Shown: in pieces, positions 1-11,857 of the stretch
Layout: each line of letters begins with the position of its first letter
Position numbering within the stretch: position 1 is the stretch's first letter
Assembly: GCA_021432605.1 (NCBI GenBank)
Contig: MU271152.1
Location: 744,001 to 808,000, forward strand
Reading direction: 5' to 3'
Length of the DNA stretch: 64,000 bases
Source: Coniochaeta sp. PMI_546
Taxonomy: Eukaryota > Ascomycota > Sordariomycetes > Coniochaetales > Coniochaetaceae
The notes under the pieces: model-generated
Database searches by the model: none
Told to the model about the DNA's origin: nothing
The model's input: the letters and a program-made list of their open reading frames with translations, nothing else
Position numbers and translations under genes: made by a program

Positions 1-3000
1 TGAAAATGCAATGTTCGCTCATGCGTTGCACTGACCCTCTGTGGAAGGTTCCTCCGACATTCCAATGACAATCATCGACATGGATGCTTGTGGCTTCTAG
101 AATACGGTCATCTTCGATGAGTCCTTTGAGCATTGACGCACGTCCGCGTCCGAGAGCGCTGATCGACTTTCTACTATTCGTACACTAGGCTCTTCACATA
201 TCCTATACGTTATCACAACAAGTGTTGCTTACCACAGGCTCGATCATCGTCTCGAACGCTAAGTCACCAAACATACCTTATATATCTATACCACAATAGC
301 GACAAAGAAACCGTGCTTTCCTTTTGGAGGTACCAAATATTTGCTCGAAATATCCATTTGGCCAAACGATAGCGGGCGTTGGCTCTTTTGTGTGCGCGTA
401 AGGGCGAGACGAGCGGAATCAGATCAACTGCCGCTGACGCATTAGCAACTGGCATCACACTGTTCCTGAAAATCTAAGGAATTGCCATGTGGCTGCACGA
501 GCATGAGGCATTGATGCACAAAACTTGGGATGTGACCTGGACGTTGTGCGATGGCGTCAGCAAAGTCAACGCAGGCATGGCTAGAGGCTGCTCTAGCGCT
601 AGACGATCTGACCTGTCCATCTCATCCTGAACCTGTCATGGGACGCCATGGCATGAACCTGCTTCCATGACGATCTTCTGGAAGACTAACCGTTCAGGCG
701 AGGATATGTTTTTGATGATCGCACATGTGTCCTGTCATGCACTTGTCTGTTGTCCTCGAGTCAAAGGGAGTCAAAGGTAGCATTGCGTTGACAGACCTTC
801 CCTACCCTGCCTCTCTTGCACCACCCCTGCACCGGTTCGAATTCATCTGATGAAGAAACCAGGGTGCCCGCTTGTCAAAGACGCCTGGGCCAATCCTGGT
901 GGCTGCCAAGATCAAACGCTCGGAGTGCCGTTTCCGCTGAGATGTACGGTAAGGTAAGGTAATAAGAGCCACTGCAACAGCTCCAGCAACAACTCCTCCT
1001 GTGTACCAAGAAGCGCGCTAAGTTTCTCTCGCGTTATTATGTCAGAGCACGTCCTGGCCGACGTCGCACAACAAACGGGCTTAGCGGCGCCTGACCGTTG
1101 GTCGAAATAACGGCAATGGCCTGATTTCCCTTGACAGAACCAACAGGGTTAAGTGTGAGGCAAGCAACCTAGCTTCTAGCGATTTGGCGAACGGTCATTG
1201 AGTCGAAGCTACCACGGCCTGTACAAGCCGTTAGGTCTATCCCCTGTCACTCAACCCCTGTCATGGCTCGAATTGGAAACCTTGTCATGGCGCCGGCGCG
1301 CCGCTGCAGCAGCTCAGGACCGCCCCTCACGCATGGGCGTCGCCCTGGCCTGGCAGTGGATGCACCATTAGCCACACATCCGGTACATTTAGCCAGAGAT
1401 CCACACAAGACATGGTCAAGTACCTTCTACTTGGCCATCCTCGAAGCCTCCGAACAAGCGAAGCTCGTCTCGCCTCTGTCCATCCCGCATGCAAGCAACA
1501 GATTATTGAATTTCCCTGGACAACATTGTACATCGCTGCTGAGACGGCAGGACAGACAGGGTTCTCGCATCACTCGAGCGTGGGGAGCTCTCTGAACGAC
1601 AGACATGCACCTGCTTGTTACCATACAGCAGTCTGGAGCCATCAAGTTGGACCCTGGTATGCCAGTGTCAGGGCGGTCAATGGAGCCGAACACCCCTGCT
1701 CTACCTGTTAGCACGGAAGACACCCTTGATTCAAGCACAAAAGCGACGTCTTGACAACAAAGGCTAGGCCCAGGTAACATCAGACATCATCCTCGTCGTC
1801 AATCATAACGGTCTTGTCTACCTTCTGTTATTACTGCCCACCTCCACTGAGCTCGCCGTTGGCTCCTAGTGGACGGCGCGTGTCCTCGATCACACCTAAG
1901 TTGCAGCTTAGCACGCCGCTTCACCTATATCTCCACCATCGTCCCAGCCCATTTCGTCCCATCCCGTCCTCATTCCTCTTACCGGTTCCAGAAGATCTTT
2001 CCCCATATCAACCAAGAACTCAACCCTCCAGAACCGCACGAAGAACGCAGGACCGAAACCCAGATCGTTTTTCCTCACGGCCCGGTTGAAAAGACCACTT
2101 GATACTGAATCCATCACGTTCGACACCGCATTGCAACTCTTTTTACGGCGCAGGCGGAATCTTTCCTCCTCTATAATGACCTCGACTTGAACCTGAACGC
2201 CTTGCAACCGCGACTGGAAGACTTGAGACGCTGCTCTACGTCCATGATACGGATCTGGCCATCTGTGTTCGGGCCTTATTCTTTTCTTCGACGCTGCCTT
2301 TTCACCAGAGAGTCAAAACAGTGAGCCCCGGCGAGACAAGAACTTATCGAGTCTTTATCTCCGCACCTTCAGCCTTATCACAGGCACCCTTGAGCTCAGT
2401 CGAGACCCCTTGTGTCCTGGAGGCGCTTTGAAAACTAAGCGCATTGCATCAATCGAGTGCACCTGATCTCAATTAGGGATCGGAGGGGCGGGAAAGCAAA
2501 GAGTTCCAAAGCAGAACCGGGGCATGAACGCAGACAGGTAGCCACCTTCGCACACCCTGGCTCCATCCAATACGGAGTCTCACTGCTCGCAACCTCCACT
2601 CGCCGGTGCCACACTCTGAAGTGTCTCCCCTCCGCCGCCCGCACCAGAACTGCCTCCATTATACCTCTGCACTCCTTCTTCCGCAGACCATTGGTATTTC
2701 AAGTACTAGACACTGCTTTCTTGGACACCCACTCCGCGCCGTGTCACCGTCTTCACAGCGAAGCGGACTGGACTTGGATTCTCGGCACAGCGAAGATCCA
2801 CAGTCGGCCAAGCTGGAACCTATATCGCATATCATCTACTATAGGTGCACATCGTTAAGCTCACACCCTGCTGCAGCTTCCCCATCCGTCACATTGCCGC
2901 TTACAACACACTCGCTCCGCTTCCGACCTCAGGCTTATACATAACCTCTATCATCCAATCTTTCTTTCATACCTGACCTGTTCCATCCCAGACTGCCTCA

Positions 3001-3412
3001 CGTCCCGCGACAGCCTGAGTACGCCACGCGACATCGTCTTCAAGACTCGGTTACTGTCGCCATCCGACCGGTTGAAAAAGAGAAAGTCGCAGCTATAGCT
3101 TCTGTTTTTGACACCAGTCATCACTTCTCGCCGCTAGGGACTCCGCCGACTCTGTCCGGAATCAACCGCGCTGTCAAGACTCGGAGCACTGACGCCCAGA
3201 CGAAGTCTGTGGCGTAATCACGGCGCTTTGGTAGCAAGAGGCCACCTATCAAACCCCGGAATATGACCTCGTCGACCTTGACTGTTACTACATCAACTCG
3301 GACGACATTTCTGAACTCGGGACGAGGCGAAGCAAGCTGTCGAAGCTGTGGTCCCAGGATAACAAATCACTTGTTAGTAGCACCATAAAAGGCATTTGTT
3401 CTGGTGTTCCCG
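1..3412. other. long intergenic region and likely 5' leader of the velvet gene
   Basis: No open frame here has convincing protein-like composition, domain or intron structure. The part from about 1,800 to 3,400 is rich in C and T on the plus strand, which is common in promoters and long leaders of fungal developmental regulators. Several short ATG-started frames occur in it and could act as upstream ORFs if it is transcribed. Near 762-779 a short motif (gtcaaagg) is repeated, and near 948-961 ggtaa is repeated three times; neither has a known role. I infer that most of this is regulatory sequence for the gene starting at 3,413. Confidence 0.4.
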
Positions 3413-4751
3413 ATGGCCTACCACATGGATGAACCCGACTATAAGCTAGAGGTGCGGCAGCAGCCTGTCTACGCACGGGTGGCTATTGGCAAGGAGAAAG
3501 GTATGTTCTCCCACGATGGGCTCTATCCATCAAGAGTGCTTACCAACAGACCAAGACCGCAAGCCAATAGATCCACCTCCTATCGTGCAGCTCAAAGTCA
3601 GCGCGAAGAAGGATCCCATGCAAAACTTCCTCCAGAATCCTTACCTCATAATGTCATGCCAGCTTATCAAGGCCAATGACGATGACAAAGACACGTCTGG
3701 TCCAGTGTCGAACGCTCTGCTTGGCACAATTGTCTCGTCGCTCTACAGTTTGAAGGATACTGACAACTCCGTTGGAGGATTCTTCGTCTTTGGCGACTTG
3801 TCAGTCAAGTGCGAGGGCACGTACCGGCTCGAATTTACACTCTTCGAACTCAAGATGCCGGACAAGTGGTGTTGGTATCTAGCGAGCGTCCGGTCAGACC
3901 CTTTTACCGTATATGCGCAAAAATACTTCCCTGGAATGGCCGAGTCGACCTTCCTCACCAGGTCGTTTAGCGACCAAGGCGTCCGTCTCCGGTTACGGAA
4001 GGACTCTCGCAGCATCACGACGCGGAAACGGAACAGCACAGTAGCGGATTACTCGCGCCAGTACTCTCGTCATGATCATACTCAAGAAGTCAGTCCCGCG
4101 AGTGCCAGAGGAGAGCACCACCCTCGCTCAGGATACAGCGATACCATGTCGCCCGTCGATCGTGTCAGGGGCATGCAACAAGTCGGAGGCGCCTACTTTG
4201 ACAATTCTCCAAGACTTACAGAGTACTCCCACGGGCCACCGGGCGGCTACTCGAGCTACGGCAGCTACGACGAACCGCGAGCGAAACGCCAGCGCATGGT
4301 GGAGCCCAGCAACGGCCATGGCTACGAGAACCACGACTTCACGCCTTACCAAGCTGCTGGACCGCGGACAATACCGGAAATGCCGCCGACATCTATACTA
4401 CCGTATTCCTCCGGGTATGCGGTCACAAGCAGTGCGGCAGTTGCAGGCCTACCGATGCCAGCACCATACACACACCACACGATGCCACCGCGACTCGACA
4501 CCCAGATCAGTCCTCACTCCGCCGGGCCAAGCTCCGCGACGTCAACATTCTCTCCGGGGTCGCGGAGATCGCCCGGCTCCGGGTATCCTTACCACCTCGG
4601 TGCGTATTCTTCGACGCCTACGACGCTACACTACCAGAGCGCAGCGCCACCCACACATACAAATGGGCTGGGTTTGGGACTCGATTTGGGGGGCGTCGAT
4701 GACAAGAACCAGCACCAACACCAACACACAAGTAATGGGCAAGGGCTGTAA
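3413..4751 (+). CDS. vosA: velvet-domain regulator, VosA/Ryp2-like
   Basis: Velvet proteins are fungal transcription regulators that join development with secondary metabolism; VosA and its relative Ryp2 act in the nucleus in spore maturation and trehalose control. Proposed model: exons 3413-3500 and 3550-4751, giving 429 residues. The 49-bp intron (phase 1) joins GKEK to DQDRKPIDPPPIVQL, which restores the conserved start of the velvet fold. Visible hallmarks are the LEVRQQP strand near residue 12, RKPIDPPPIVQLKV near 33-46, a FLQNPY block, VSSLYSLKDTDN, GGFFVFGDLSVK, FPGMAEST and SFSDQGVRLRLRK. The rest is a disordered tail rich in Ser, Pro, His and Tyr with a basic AKRQRM stretch near residue 280 that may be a nuclear signal. 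The DPMQNFLQNPYL and KDTDN wording fits VosA better than VeA or VelB, but VelC cannot be fully excluded. GTG at 3,404 is upstream in frame; ATG 3,413 is preferred. Confidence 0.88.
3501..3549 (+). other. intron in velvet gene
   Basis: GTATGT donor and CAG acceptor, 49 bp, phase 1. Removing it joins two parts of the velvet domain in frame. Confidence 0.85.
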
Positions 4752-5858
4752 TGTGACTGGCAACAGAGGATACCCTTTCGATTCACAACCAAACATTTTT
4801 GACTTTCCCTTTTCCGCGTCATTTACTATCATACCCCACCTGCGTCTTTCTGTCTGCATCTACGTTTACTAGGGCCCGATATGGTATCAGGTTGGATAAT
4901 GGTTACTTGCTTGGGGGTTTGAGAATCAGAGTATGTGGGACAGTGACGGTCATGGCTGCATCACGGCGGGAGGCGGGGAAAAGAAAACGGGCTTCAGGGT
5001 ATATACCACGTTCACTTGGACATTCTTCTGGTAACATAGACATTTTTCTAAGGGGTTTTCCACTATCTCTTCTTACTGTTTAGCTTCTGCACAATACCAC
5101 ATGCTATTTACTCTCTTTCATGCAGCGGAGAACCTTCAGGATTTTACAAATAAGGGAACAGAGATTATCTCGCCAACGGTAGGTATTCTAACGGCCCGCA
5201 ACGTCACGGGCAGAGCCCACTCTATGGTGAGGTGACTGGCATGTTTGATGGCCCTCGGAGCTTTTCGATCCATGACCAGGTTTGGAGTCTGGCGGGAAAC
5301 CGGAGTGTTGGCTTTGCATGCATACTTGTGTTTCAGAATCTCATGCCGCTCTGGACTAATGCGCGTACTCAAACTTAACATACACTGTTATGCATAGGTG
5401 AAATGGGCCTATAAGAATGATCTCACTACACAGTCTATGAACAGCCTATGATCAAGGTTAAAGTTCCAGTTTCCTCATACTTAATTATTGTAGAACGCTC
5501 GAAGAGGTGCGAAATTGTGGTGCCCCCATAACGTCATTGCTGTCTGTAGCCCCTTTTAAGGTTTTCCCAGTACGTAAACATGAACGCCACCATACTAGCT
5601 CACAGAGCTGGTATAGGTGTGTATACACCTGGCTATCATGTCTATACATTTGTCTATACGTTTTGTATGTTTTCTAATAGACATGCGAAAGAGCACTGCA
5701 TTTTAGAGCTGCTGTATCACCGTCGTACGATACCTGCTATTTCTTCACCCGCAGCTTGGTCTGTGCAACTCCGATCACTGGTTATCACAGGTAATTTAGC
5801 ATGGGGACAACACTCCATTACTTGATCATACCATGCTACTACTGTCAGTGTAGCATGA
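4752..5858. other. intergenic region between convergent genes
   Basis: This lies between the 3' ends of the velvet gene (+) and the GH43 gene (-), so it should hold both 3' UTRs and polyadenylation sites. Short frames here look random. Composition grows more AT-rich towards 5,400-5,700. I see no gene in it. Confidence 0.5.
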
Positions 5859-6950
5859 TCAGCTCCATTTCGCGCTTAAAGCACTGTACAGCGTCTGATT
5901 GATGGGCAGGACACTTCCGTGCCTCAAATTCGCCGGGAAACCCGTCCGACTACTTGCTGTCCAGCCAGAGTTACTAGCCGGATTGGTGCTCTCGTACGGC
6001 CTGTAGCCATCTCCGCCATAGAAGTCCAGCAACAAGTGAACTTTTCCCGGCGCCGTGTTGTCGAGATACGCAGCCGGCCCCTCAACACTGGATTGGATGA
6101 TCGCTGAGCCACCACCAGGACGCGTCCACGTCCCAAACAAGCCCGACGCCGACACCTCCACAAAGACATTCTTTTTCGTCTCGTCCTTCATGAACCGCAG
6201 GAACGTCCCGTTACTATCCAGCGGCAAAATGGTAAGGTCAATGATATCCGTCGGCGCCTTGTTGATGTACGTCTGCGGAGTAGAGAAAGTCTTAAAGTCC
6301 GATGTGTACGCGTATCGGATCTGTGTGTTGGACGGGCTGCCTGTGTGCTTGGTGTCAGAAGACTGATAAAACTTGGAGGCCCAGTAGACCATGTACTGGC
6401 CCTTTGCAGGGTCCCAGATCGCCTCTGGCGCCCAGACCATTCCGGCGGTGGAGTCTTCGACGGTGACGAGGCGCTCATTGACCCAGTTGACAAGGTCGTT
6501 GCTCTCCCACACGAAGATGCCCTTGGACCCGGTTCGTTGGGAGGCGTCCCATGTCGTCTTTCCGATGTTCAGGTCTGTCCCAACAATGTACCACCTCTTC
6601 CCAGCGTCCATGCCTCCTCCTTGGACGATTGCCGGGTCTCTTACTCCTCCAGTGCCTTTCGTCGGCTTCATCACCGGGGATCCCTTGTTTAGAGCTTTGA
6701 ACGAGATGGGGTTGTTGCCGTTGCTGAGGTAGAAGTACACATAGGGGTCTGCTCCTAGGAAGAAGGCACCCAGGTAGCCAGAGAGTTCTGGGTCGGCACC
6801 CTGAGCGACATAGTTTCCTGAAGTGATGGAGTCCGAGGACCTCGTCTCGGGTCGCCCATACTCGGGTAGCGCCACGCATATAGAGGTGCATAGGATGAGG
6901 GTCAGAGTAGCCAGCACTGGACCTGCCCGATTCATCGGACCACTATACAT
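5859..6950 (-). CDS. secreted glycoside hydrolase family 43, arabinofuranosidase type
   Basis: GH43 enzymes are inverting five-bladed beta-propeller hydrolases that remove arabinose or xylose from plant polysaccharides. This single-exon gene reads 363 residues from ATG 6,950 (358 from ATG 6,935). A hydrophobic stretch at residues 10-28 (AGPVLATLTLILCTSICVA) is a good signal peptide for the MNRAG start, so the protein is probably secreted. An early ADP motif (residues 67-69), GGVRDPAIV (101-109) and WAPEAIWD (173-180) are in the places expected for the catalytic Asp base, the pKa-setting Asp and the Glu acid. The LGADPYVYFYLSNGN and IGKTTWDASQRTG wording resembles fungal proteins near subfamily GH43_26 (exo-1,5-alpha-L-arabinofuranosidase); this subfamily call is from memory. 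The open frame extends to 7,112, but the extra N terminus precedes the signal peptide. A TATA-like box lies about 120 bp upstream. Confidence 0.9.
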   Translation of the reverse strand: MYSGPMNRAGPVLATLTLILCTSICVALPEYGRPETRSSDSITSGNYVAQGADPELSGYLGAFFLGADPYVYFYLSNGNNPISFKALNKGSPVMKPTKGTGGVRDPAIVQGGGMDAGKRWYIVGTDLNIGKTTWDASQRTGSKGIFVWESNDLVNWVNERLVTVEDSTAGMVWAPEAIWDPAKGQYMVYWASKFYQSSDTKHTGSPSNTQIRYAYTSDFKTFSTPQTYINKAPTDIIDLTILPLDSNGTFLRFMKDETKKNVFVEVSASGLFGTWTRPGGGSAIIQSSVEGPAAYLDNTAPGKVHLLLDFYGGDGYRPYESTNPASNSGWTASSRTGFPANLRHGSVLPINQTLYSALSAKWS

Positions 6951-7470
6951 GGTGGAGTGGTAACACACCAAACCAAGGTGTTGGTTGGCATATACCCAGG
7001 AACCGGGACGAAAGGCAGCGGCTGCGCAATGCAGGAACCCGGTGTCAGAGGGCGGTTCTCTGCACATCTTTATATGCAGACAGCCGTTCGGGAACTTGTG
7101 AGGGCACCCCACATTTCTGAACGGCCAGACTTCATGATTGTCGCATTTAGCCTCATCGTCACAGGTGGTTGTTGGTGGAATAACTTGGGTAAATCTCTGC
7201 AGCTGGTCCGGTTATCAAAGCGAATTGCGCAAACACTACATTCCCCGCAAGATCTTCGCACCACACGTCCGCGCTAGTGTGAACACCTTCCTTGGCTAGC
7301 AGAGAACCAAGAAGTGTAAATAATCAGCGCTGTCGTTTTTAGGTTGGCATACCTCATTTGTGGCGTCCCGGGAGGATGCGGAGAGGATGTTGCATGCGGC
7401 AGGCAGGGGTTGTTGGTCCGGCACCGATATCCCCGGGCCACAGGCTGGCACATATCCGTTCGCACCTGCA
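6951..7470. other. intergenic: GH43 promoter and SNM1-like 3' end
   Basis: The GH43 gene starts on its left side and the SNM1-like gene ends on its right, both on the minus strand. Short frames here do not look like protein. The GH43 promoter should lie in its left half. Confidence 0.45.
7068..7076 (-). promoter_or_regulatory. TATA-like box of the GH43 gene
   Basis: On the minus strand this reads CATATAAAG, about 120 bp before ATG 6,950, a usual distance for a fungal TATA element. Position is the only support. Confidence 0.4.
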
Positions 7471-9806
7471 CTAGTCTCGGCATTCATTGTTGCGAAGATA
7501 GCCGACGCTGAGACCGAGCTCCTCTTCTTCCATTGTGTGGCTGTCGTCAGTGGACAGCAGACCAATCCGCTGCCACTGTCCCGACTTGACATTCCCCAGC
7601 ATAGCTTGGAAGGCCGAAACACGCACTTCGAGGGCTCTCTCCGACACTTCCGAAGACTGAGAGTCACCGTCGGATCCAACGAGCCTCCAGTACTCGTCAT
7701 AGTCTCGCTTCTCGCTACCATATGACGCCTTTTCATTCGAGCTGTGATGACTGGGGATAGCACCATTATGAGCCTGCCACGGCGAAAGCAGAGCTCTTGG
7801 CGTACAAGGTGGTGACGGACTCATGGAGGGACGACACTGTGCTTTGCCTTCGTCTCCCTTTCGTTCCGGCAAAGGGACCTCAATTGAGCTGAGGGTAGTC
7901 TGGGTATTGTCCTCGCTCTGGCTTGCGCGATGTGTCTCCATGAAGGGCTCCATGAGGATATCGTGTTGGAATGAGGTACCAGAACAATATGAGCCAAATA
8001 GATCCTTGATAGTGATGCCTTTGCAAACAAAGATATGTTAGCTGCGATGCGCGATTTTCAACGATTCGCATCTCTGAACATACCATCCTTGACCCACTCC
8101 CCTGGGCTCACCGTGCATGGCCACACATCTCTCGGCTTGAAGGCTGAAACCAAATCACAGAGCTCGGGATAGGAAGCATGCCGGGAATAAGGGAAGGTAA
8201 TGGTCTTTGGCAAGACGTCCAACACCTCCATGTCCTTGGGATGGTACCGTCCGAGCTGCGATTTCTTCGCAATGGCGTGGACCGCATTCCCCAGGACGGT
8301 GTCATTGGCCTCTCCAAAAGTCGATATATCGAGGTCAAGCGCGACATTTCGACCGTTTTGGACGGCTTTTACCAAGAAAGCCCGGATGGCTTCCCTCAGG
8401 TCGTCCGCGATATTGTCCATGTCACCGATGCTGTCAACCAGTTAGCTCACCCTTAGCATTTGCGGATTCGTGGCCGTACTGACACTTCCAGGAGAGTGCC
8501 GATGTCTCCAAGCGACAAGAAATCCAGCTCTGCGTCTCTCTCGAGATCGTCCCCTCCACCACCAACACCTATCTCAGCAAGATCTTGGCCATTTGGGAGA
8601 TGTGCGATGATGGGCTGGATTCGGACAACTGGCCCCTCCTGCACCGTCGAACAGTAGTTACCTTTCTCGCAGCTATGCAGCCGGACCGTTTCATCTAGAG
8701 TTAAACATCCCGTGTGGAAGGTGTTGCCGCACATAAAGCCAACAAGACCAGGAGCTTCAGGGGACATGTGGAATTGGGCCCCAAACTTGTTGTTGGCGTC
8801 CTTTGCCACGAGTGACTTGTATACTTTCATCTTGTACTTATCCACGTGAATTTTTGACCGGAGGAATTTGGAGAGAGCAATCCAGACATCTTCGTAACTT
8901 GTGGTTCAGTCAGCATACAGCTCAGGTTGGCGTCGTGCTGCAACCCACCCATATGTCCAGGCTTGGAAGTGGAAGATAGTGTCGGGTGGATAGCGCGAGA
9001 CTTTTTGGAGCAGCTCTCGAATGCCTTCGGCTTTAGTCTGAAACGCAATGTCATCAATGAACGATGTATCGAGGTAGATGGTGTCCAATGTCTTCAAGCC
9101 AGAGGTGTATTCCACCATGGATGGGCTTCGTGCGATCGCGTTGACAAACCAGGGTTCGCTTCGTATATCACCCGTATATAGAACCGCTTTTCCATTCCCC
9201 TCAAATACTAGAAAAGTCAGTAATACGCGACAAGTACCAAGGAACATTGTCCACTCACGGAACATGACCGCTCCTGGACAGTGATTCGCATCAAACAGCG
9301 TCACCTGAATGTGATTCTCGGGCTCGAGCTCAAGGGTGACTGGAGTGTCCAAGGGAAGCGGTTTCTATGGAAGATTTCAGTTATCGTCCAGGCTGTGGAT
9401 TGGGCACATCATACCAGCAGGGTCTTCAGGTGTTTATATGTCATAACCCGCGCCTCAAGGATACCCTTGGCATAGTTGATACGGCACGGAAACCGTTCCA
9501 GTTGCAGGAGCAGCTCCTTGGTTGCTGCTGAGCAATACAGACTAGGCCATGTCAGATGTCAGTGAGGCCGCTAGGCCGCTGTAAAACGACGTAGAACCTA
9601 CAAGGGCGATCGCAGGGTCTCCAGCCCCGCGAGGTGGTCGCTGTGGATGTGGCTGAGGAAGCAAGCCAAGGGCGGCCTTTTGTCCGGGTGCGACCGGAAG
9701 AAGTCGACTAGACAGTGTCAATAACTGCGTTGTTTGTTGATATATCAACGCGCATCGAACCTCTAATATCCGGGAACTCGGCCATAAGGCCGTTGAAGGT
9801 TGACAT
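7471..9806 (-). CDS. SNM1/Artemis-like metallo-beta-lactamase (beta-CASP) DNA nuclease
   Basis: Beta-CASP nucleases of the SNM1/PSO2/Artemis group trim DNA ends during crosslink and break repair. Proposed exons on the minus strand: 9761-9806, 9602-9707, 9415-9541, 9259-9364, 8949-9207, 8484-8897, 8084-8430 and 7471-8018; every junction keeps phase, giving 650 residues. Seven introns are 50-65 bp. Hallmarks: MSTFNGLMAEFPDIR start as in Artemis, the HxHxDH zinc motif at residues 35-40 (HIHSDH), DANHCPGAVMF at 118-128 and YTGDIRSEPW near 139-148 with the metal Asp at 142, then LDTSFIDD and FHFQAWTYGYEDVW of the beta-CASP part. The last 170 residues are acidic and Ser-rich, probably disordered. 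The N terminus favours Artemis (DCLRE1C) over Pso2, as no UBZ finger is seen. The exon 6-7 donor is GTCAGT, weaker than the others. A different last exon cannot be ruled out. Confidence 0.87.
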
Positions 9807-11400
9807 GGTGTGATCTGAGTTCTGCGAATTGTAGCAAGCAAAAGATCCAAGAATCAACCTCGATTAAACTGCTCAGGAGATAGAGTAGGAACTCGAGCTG
9901 ACAGATTCTCGACGGCATGGGCTCGAAAGGTAGATTCGGTCCAGGACCTGTCACCGGCTACCAGCCCGAATGGACGATCTAGAATATCCCAAGGGCGCGA
10001 CACAGAAGTCGTTTCTGCGCATAGTTGCAGTATGGAATCCTGTGGGTAACTAAGGTATATCTGGCATATGTCCACTGCTAACAGTCTACCTAGGTACCTG
10101 ATCTAAGGTACATAAGGTAGCGAAGCGAACAGGATCTGGCACTTCATCGTCACTGTCGTCCTTTCCTTTGTTTGAAGAAGTTATGCCCCACTTTGACCAG
10201 GTAACTTTAACCCCACACTTGTTGTTCGGCTAGTAGTTCCAGTTGGCGCAGGAGCAATCCCATGTCCGTGCGAAGCAAGACCGTGCGAAGCTGACATCAT
10301 GAGGCTCCATTTTTGTAGCACAGGGAGCACATAGGTAGGTACCTTAGGTACCTTAGTTTCAATGTTGACCAGGACAAAAAGAAAAGGGAAAACAATTCCA
10401 CGTATAACATCATGGTGGTCATCCACCCGAGTAGCAGTCTAACGATTACTAAGCTTATCTATAAAATATAGAGGTTCGAAATATGTGCTTTTATCACAAA
10501 GAGGGTAAAAATTGCCGCCCCGGATCTTCACGGTCACGATATATGCGGCAACGCTAGGTAATGTTTCTATAATACCTCACATACGAATCAAACATACGGG
10601 GTAGAGGCTACTAATGGTACTTTATATCCTACAGTCTTATATTTATATTTGCTAAGTCAGCCGAGCTTCATCACAATCGTTATCTAAACATGTATGTATT
10701 CCAACTGAGTGCCTATGAGCTGTTCGAATAGTCTTGTGTTGATGTAGTAGACATGATCATTTGCCCGTTCTTATATAATACATTAGTCCACGTCTAATCA
10801 TTCTATACCTAAGCATGTCGTCGTGTGCTCGCATCTTCGTCGAGGTGGCATACTGCTATTGACAGGTGTTGGACCACTTATCGAATCATGTTAGCCTTTG
10901 ACGAGGCCTGTGCGAGCGACGTATCGTGCAGCACGTAACGCGCGAGCTTTAACTCGCCCAGCCTCAGCAGTTCGTGATGGGGGGTGTACTCTCGGTCCCT
11001 TACTCTAACGGGAAGCGGTCAATGCTCGAAGAAAACGGACGGATAGCCCCGAGCGCGGGCTACTCTTTCCCACGCCTCGAGGACGGTGGGCTCGACCACG
11101 AGATCACGGGGTCCCCAGGTGCTTCGCCAGGTCAGTCAACACGAGTGTTCATGTTCCGATTCCGAGCCCAAATGGTCTATGGCGTCGTAGCGGATGACGC
11201 ATGCTTGCCCTTGCCCGGGCTTTCGAGAAGGTAGATCAGACTCAAGGTCACTTTGTCCTAGAAGTACTGCCGGCGGATAAGAAGATCCGTCAGGCAGGGG
11301 GATCTGGGCAGGCTTGCGTATTCTGTGGAATCGAACTTGAGTAGGCGCAATAGTCTCTAGTCGTGGTCACGATGGTGCTGCGTCCCTGCCCCAATGTCCC
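9807..11400. other. intergenic, partly AT-rich, no gene seen
   Basis: This holds the upstream region of the SNM1-like gene. From about 10,440 to 10,850 it is AT-rich with scattered direct repeats, perhaps an old mutated repeat. Palindromic TACCTAGGTACC/GGTACCTTAGGTACC clusters lie near 10,090 and 10,335-10,352. The 86-codon plus-strand frame at 10,974-11,234 has no recognisable feature. Confidence 0.4.
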
Positions 11401-11857
11401 TTATTCACCTGGCACGACGGTTCCCTTCGCTGTAAGCATGGGCCTGGTTGTGAGTCGGCAGGTACTCCTTCTCCCTGTTGACGAAGTAAAGTGTTCGCCA
11501 GGAGTCACGAAATGGGGATAGTCTGGACGGAGTTGATACCATGCTTCGAAGAAGTGCGCAACAACGCTAGGAGAGGGTGCGCAAAAGTCGAGAGTAAGAC
11601 CCCGACCCGGACCAGGCAAATCCAGCGCCTGAGCTTTCCTTGGTCCTGCAGCTCCTCTAGGATCATGAGTCGTATCTCGGCTGGTAATTTCGTTCTCTGG
11701 AGCGTGGATACAGTTTCCGGCGACGTCCTCGGCCTGTGCATCCGCTATGGCGGCCCATAGGGACGTCCGGAGCGGGTCGTGGTTGCAGTTGCTGATAGAG
11801 ACGCCCAGAACGGGTTCGAGAGCGCAGTCCTTGCGAGTGCGTAGGCCTTCGACTTAT
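11401..11857 (-). pseudogene. possible decayed hypothetical gene with an F-box-like segment
   Basis: Two overlapping minus-strand frames look partly protein-like. One is open from about 11,857 to the stop at 11,401 (roughly 150 codons) and holds FFEAWYQLRPDYPHF near its end. The other, at 11,505-11,741, contains KLPAEIRLMILEELQ, which resembles the start of fungal F-box or 2EXR-type domains. No single frame joins them and I found no intron that would, so this may be a remnant with one frameshift, or chance. No start context or conserved partner helps. Confidence 0.25.

Noticed and set aside
820-850. ggttcgaattc as a possible tRNA T-loop
   Set aside because: No acceptor stem, D-arm or anticodon arm can be folded around it; the same holds for similar motifs near 10,482 and 30,575.
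4072-4872. 266-codon plus-strand frame
   Set aside because: Overlaps the velvet gene in another frame; Arg/Thr-rich composition comes from the frame shift.
6188-6891. Long frames on both strands inside the GH43 gene
   Set aside because: Shadows of the GH43 frame; none has motifs.
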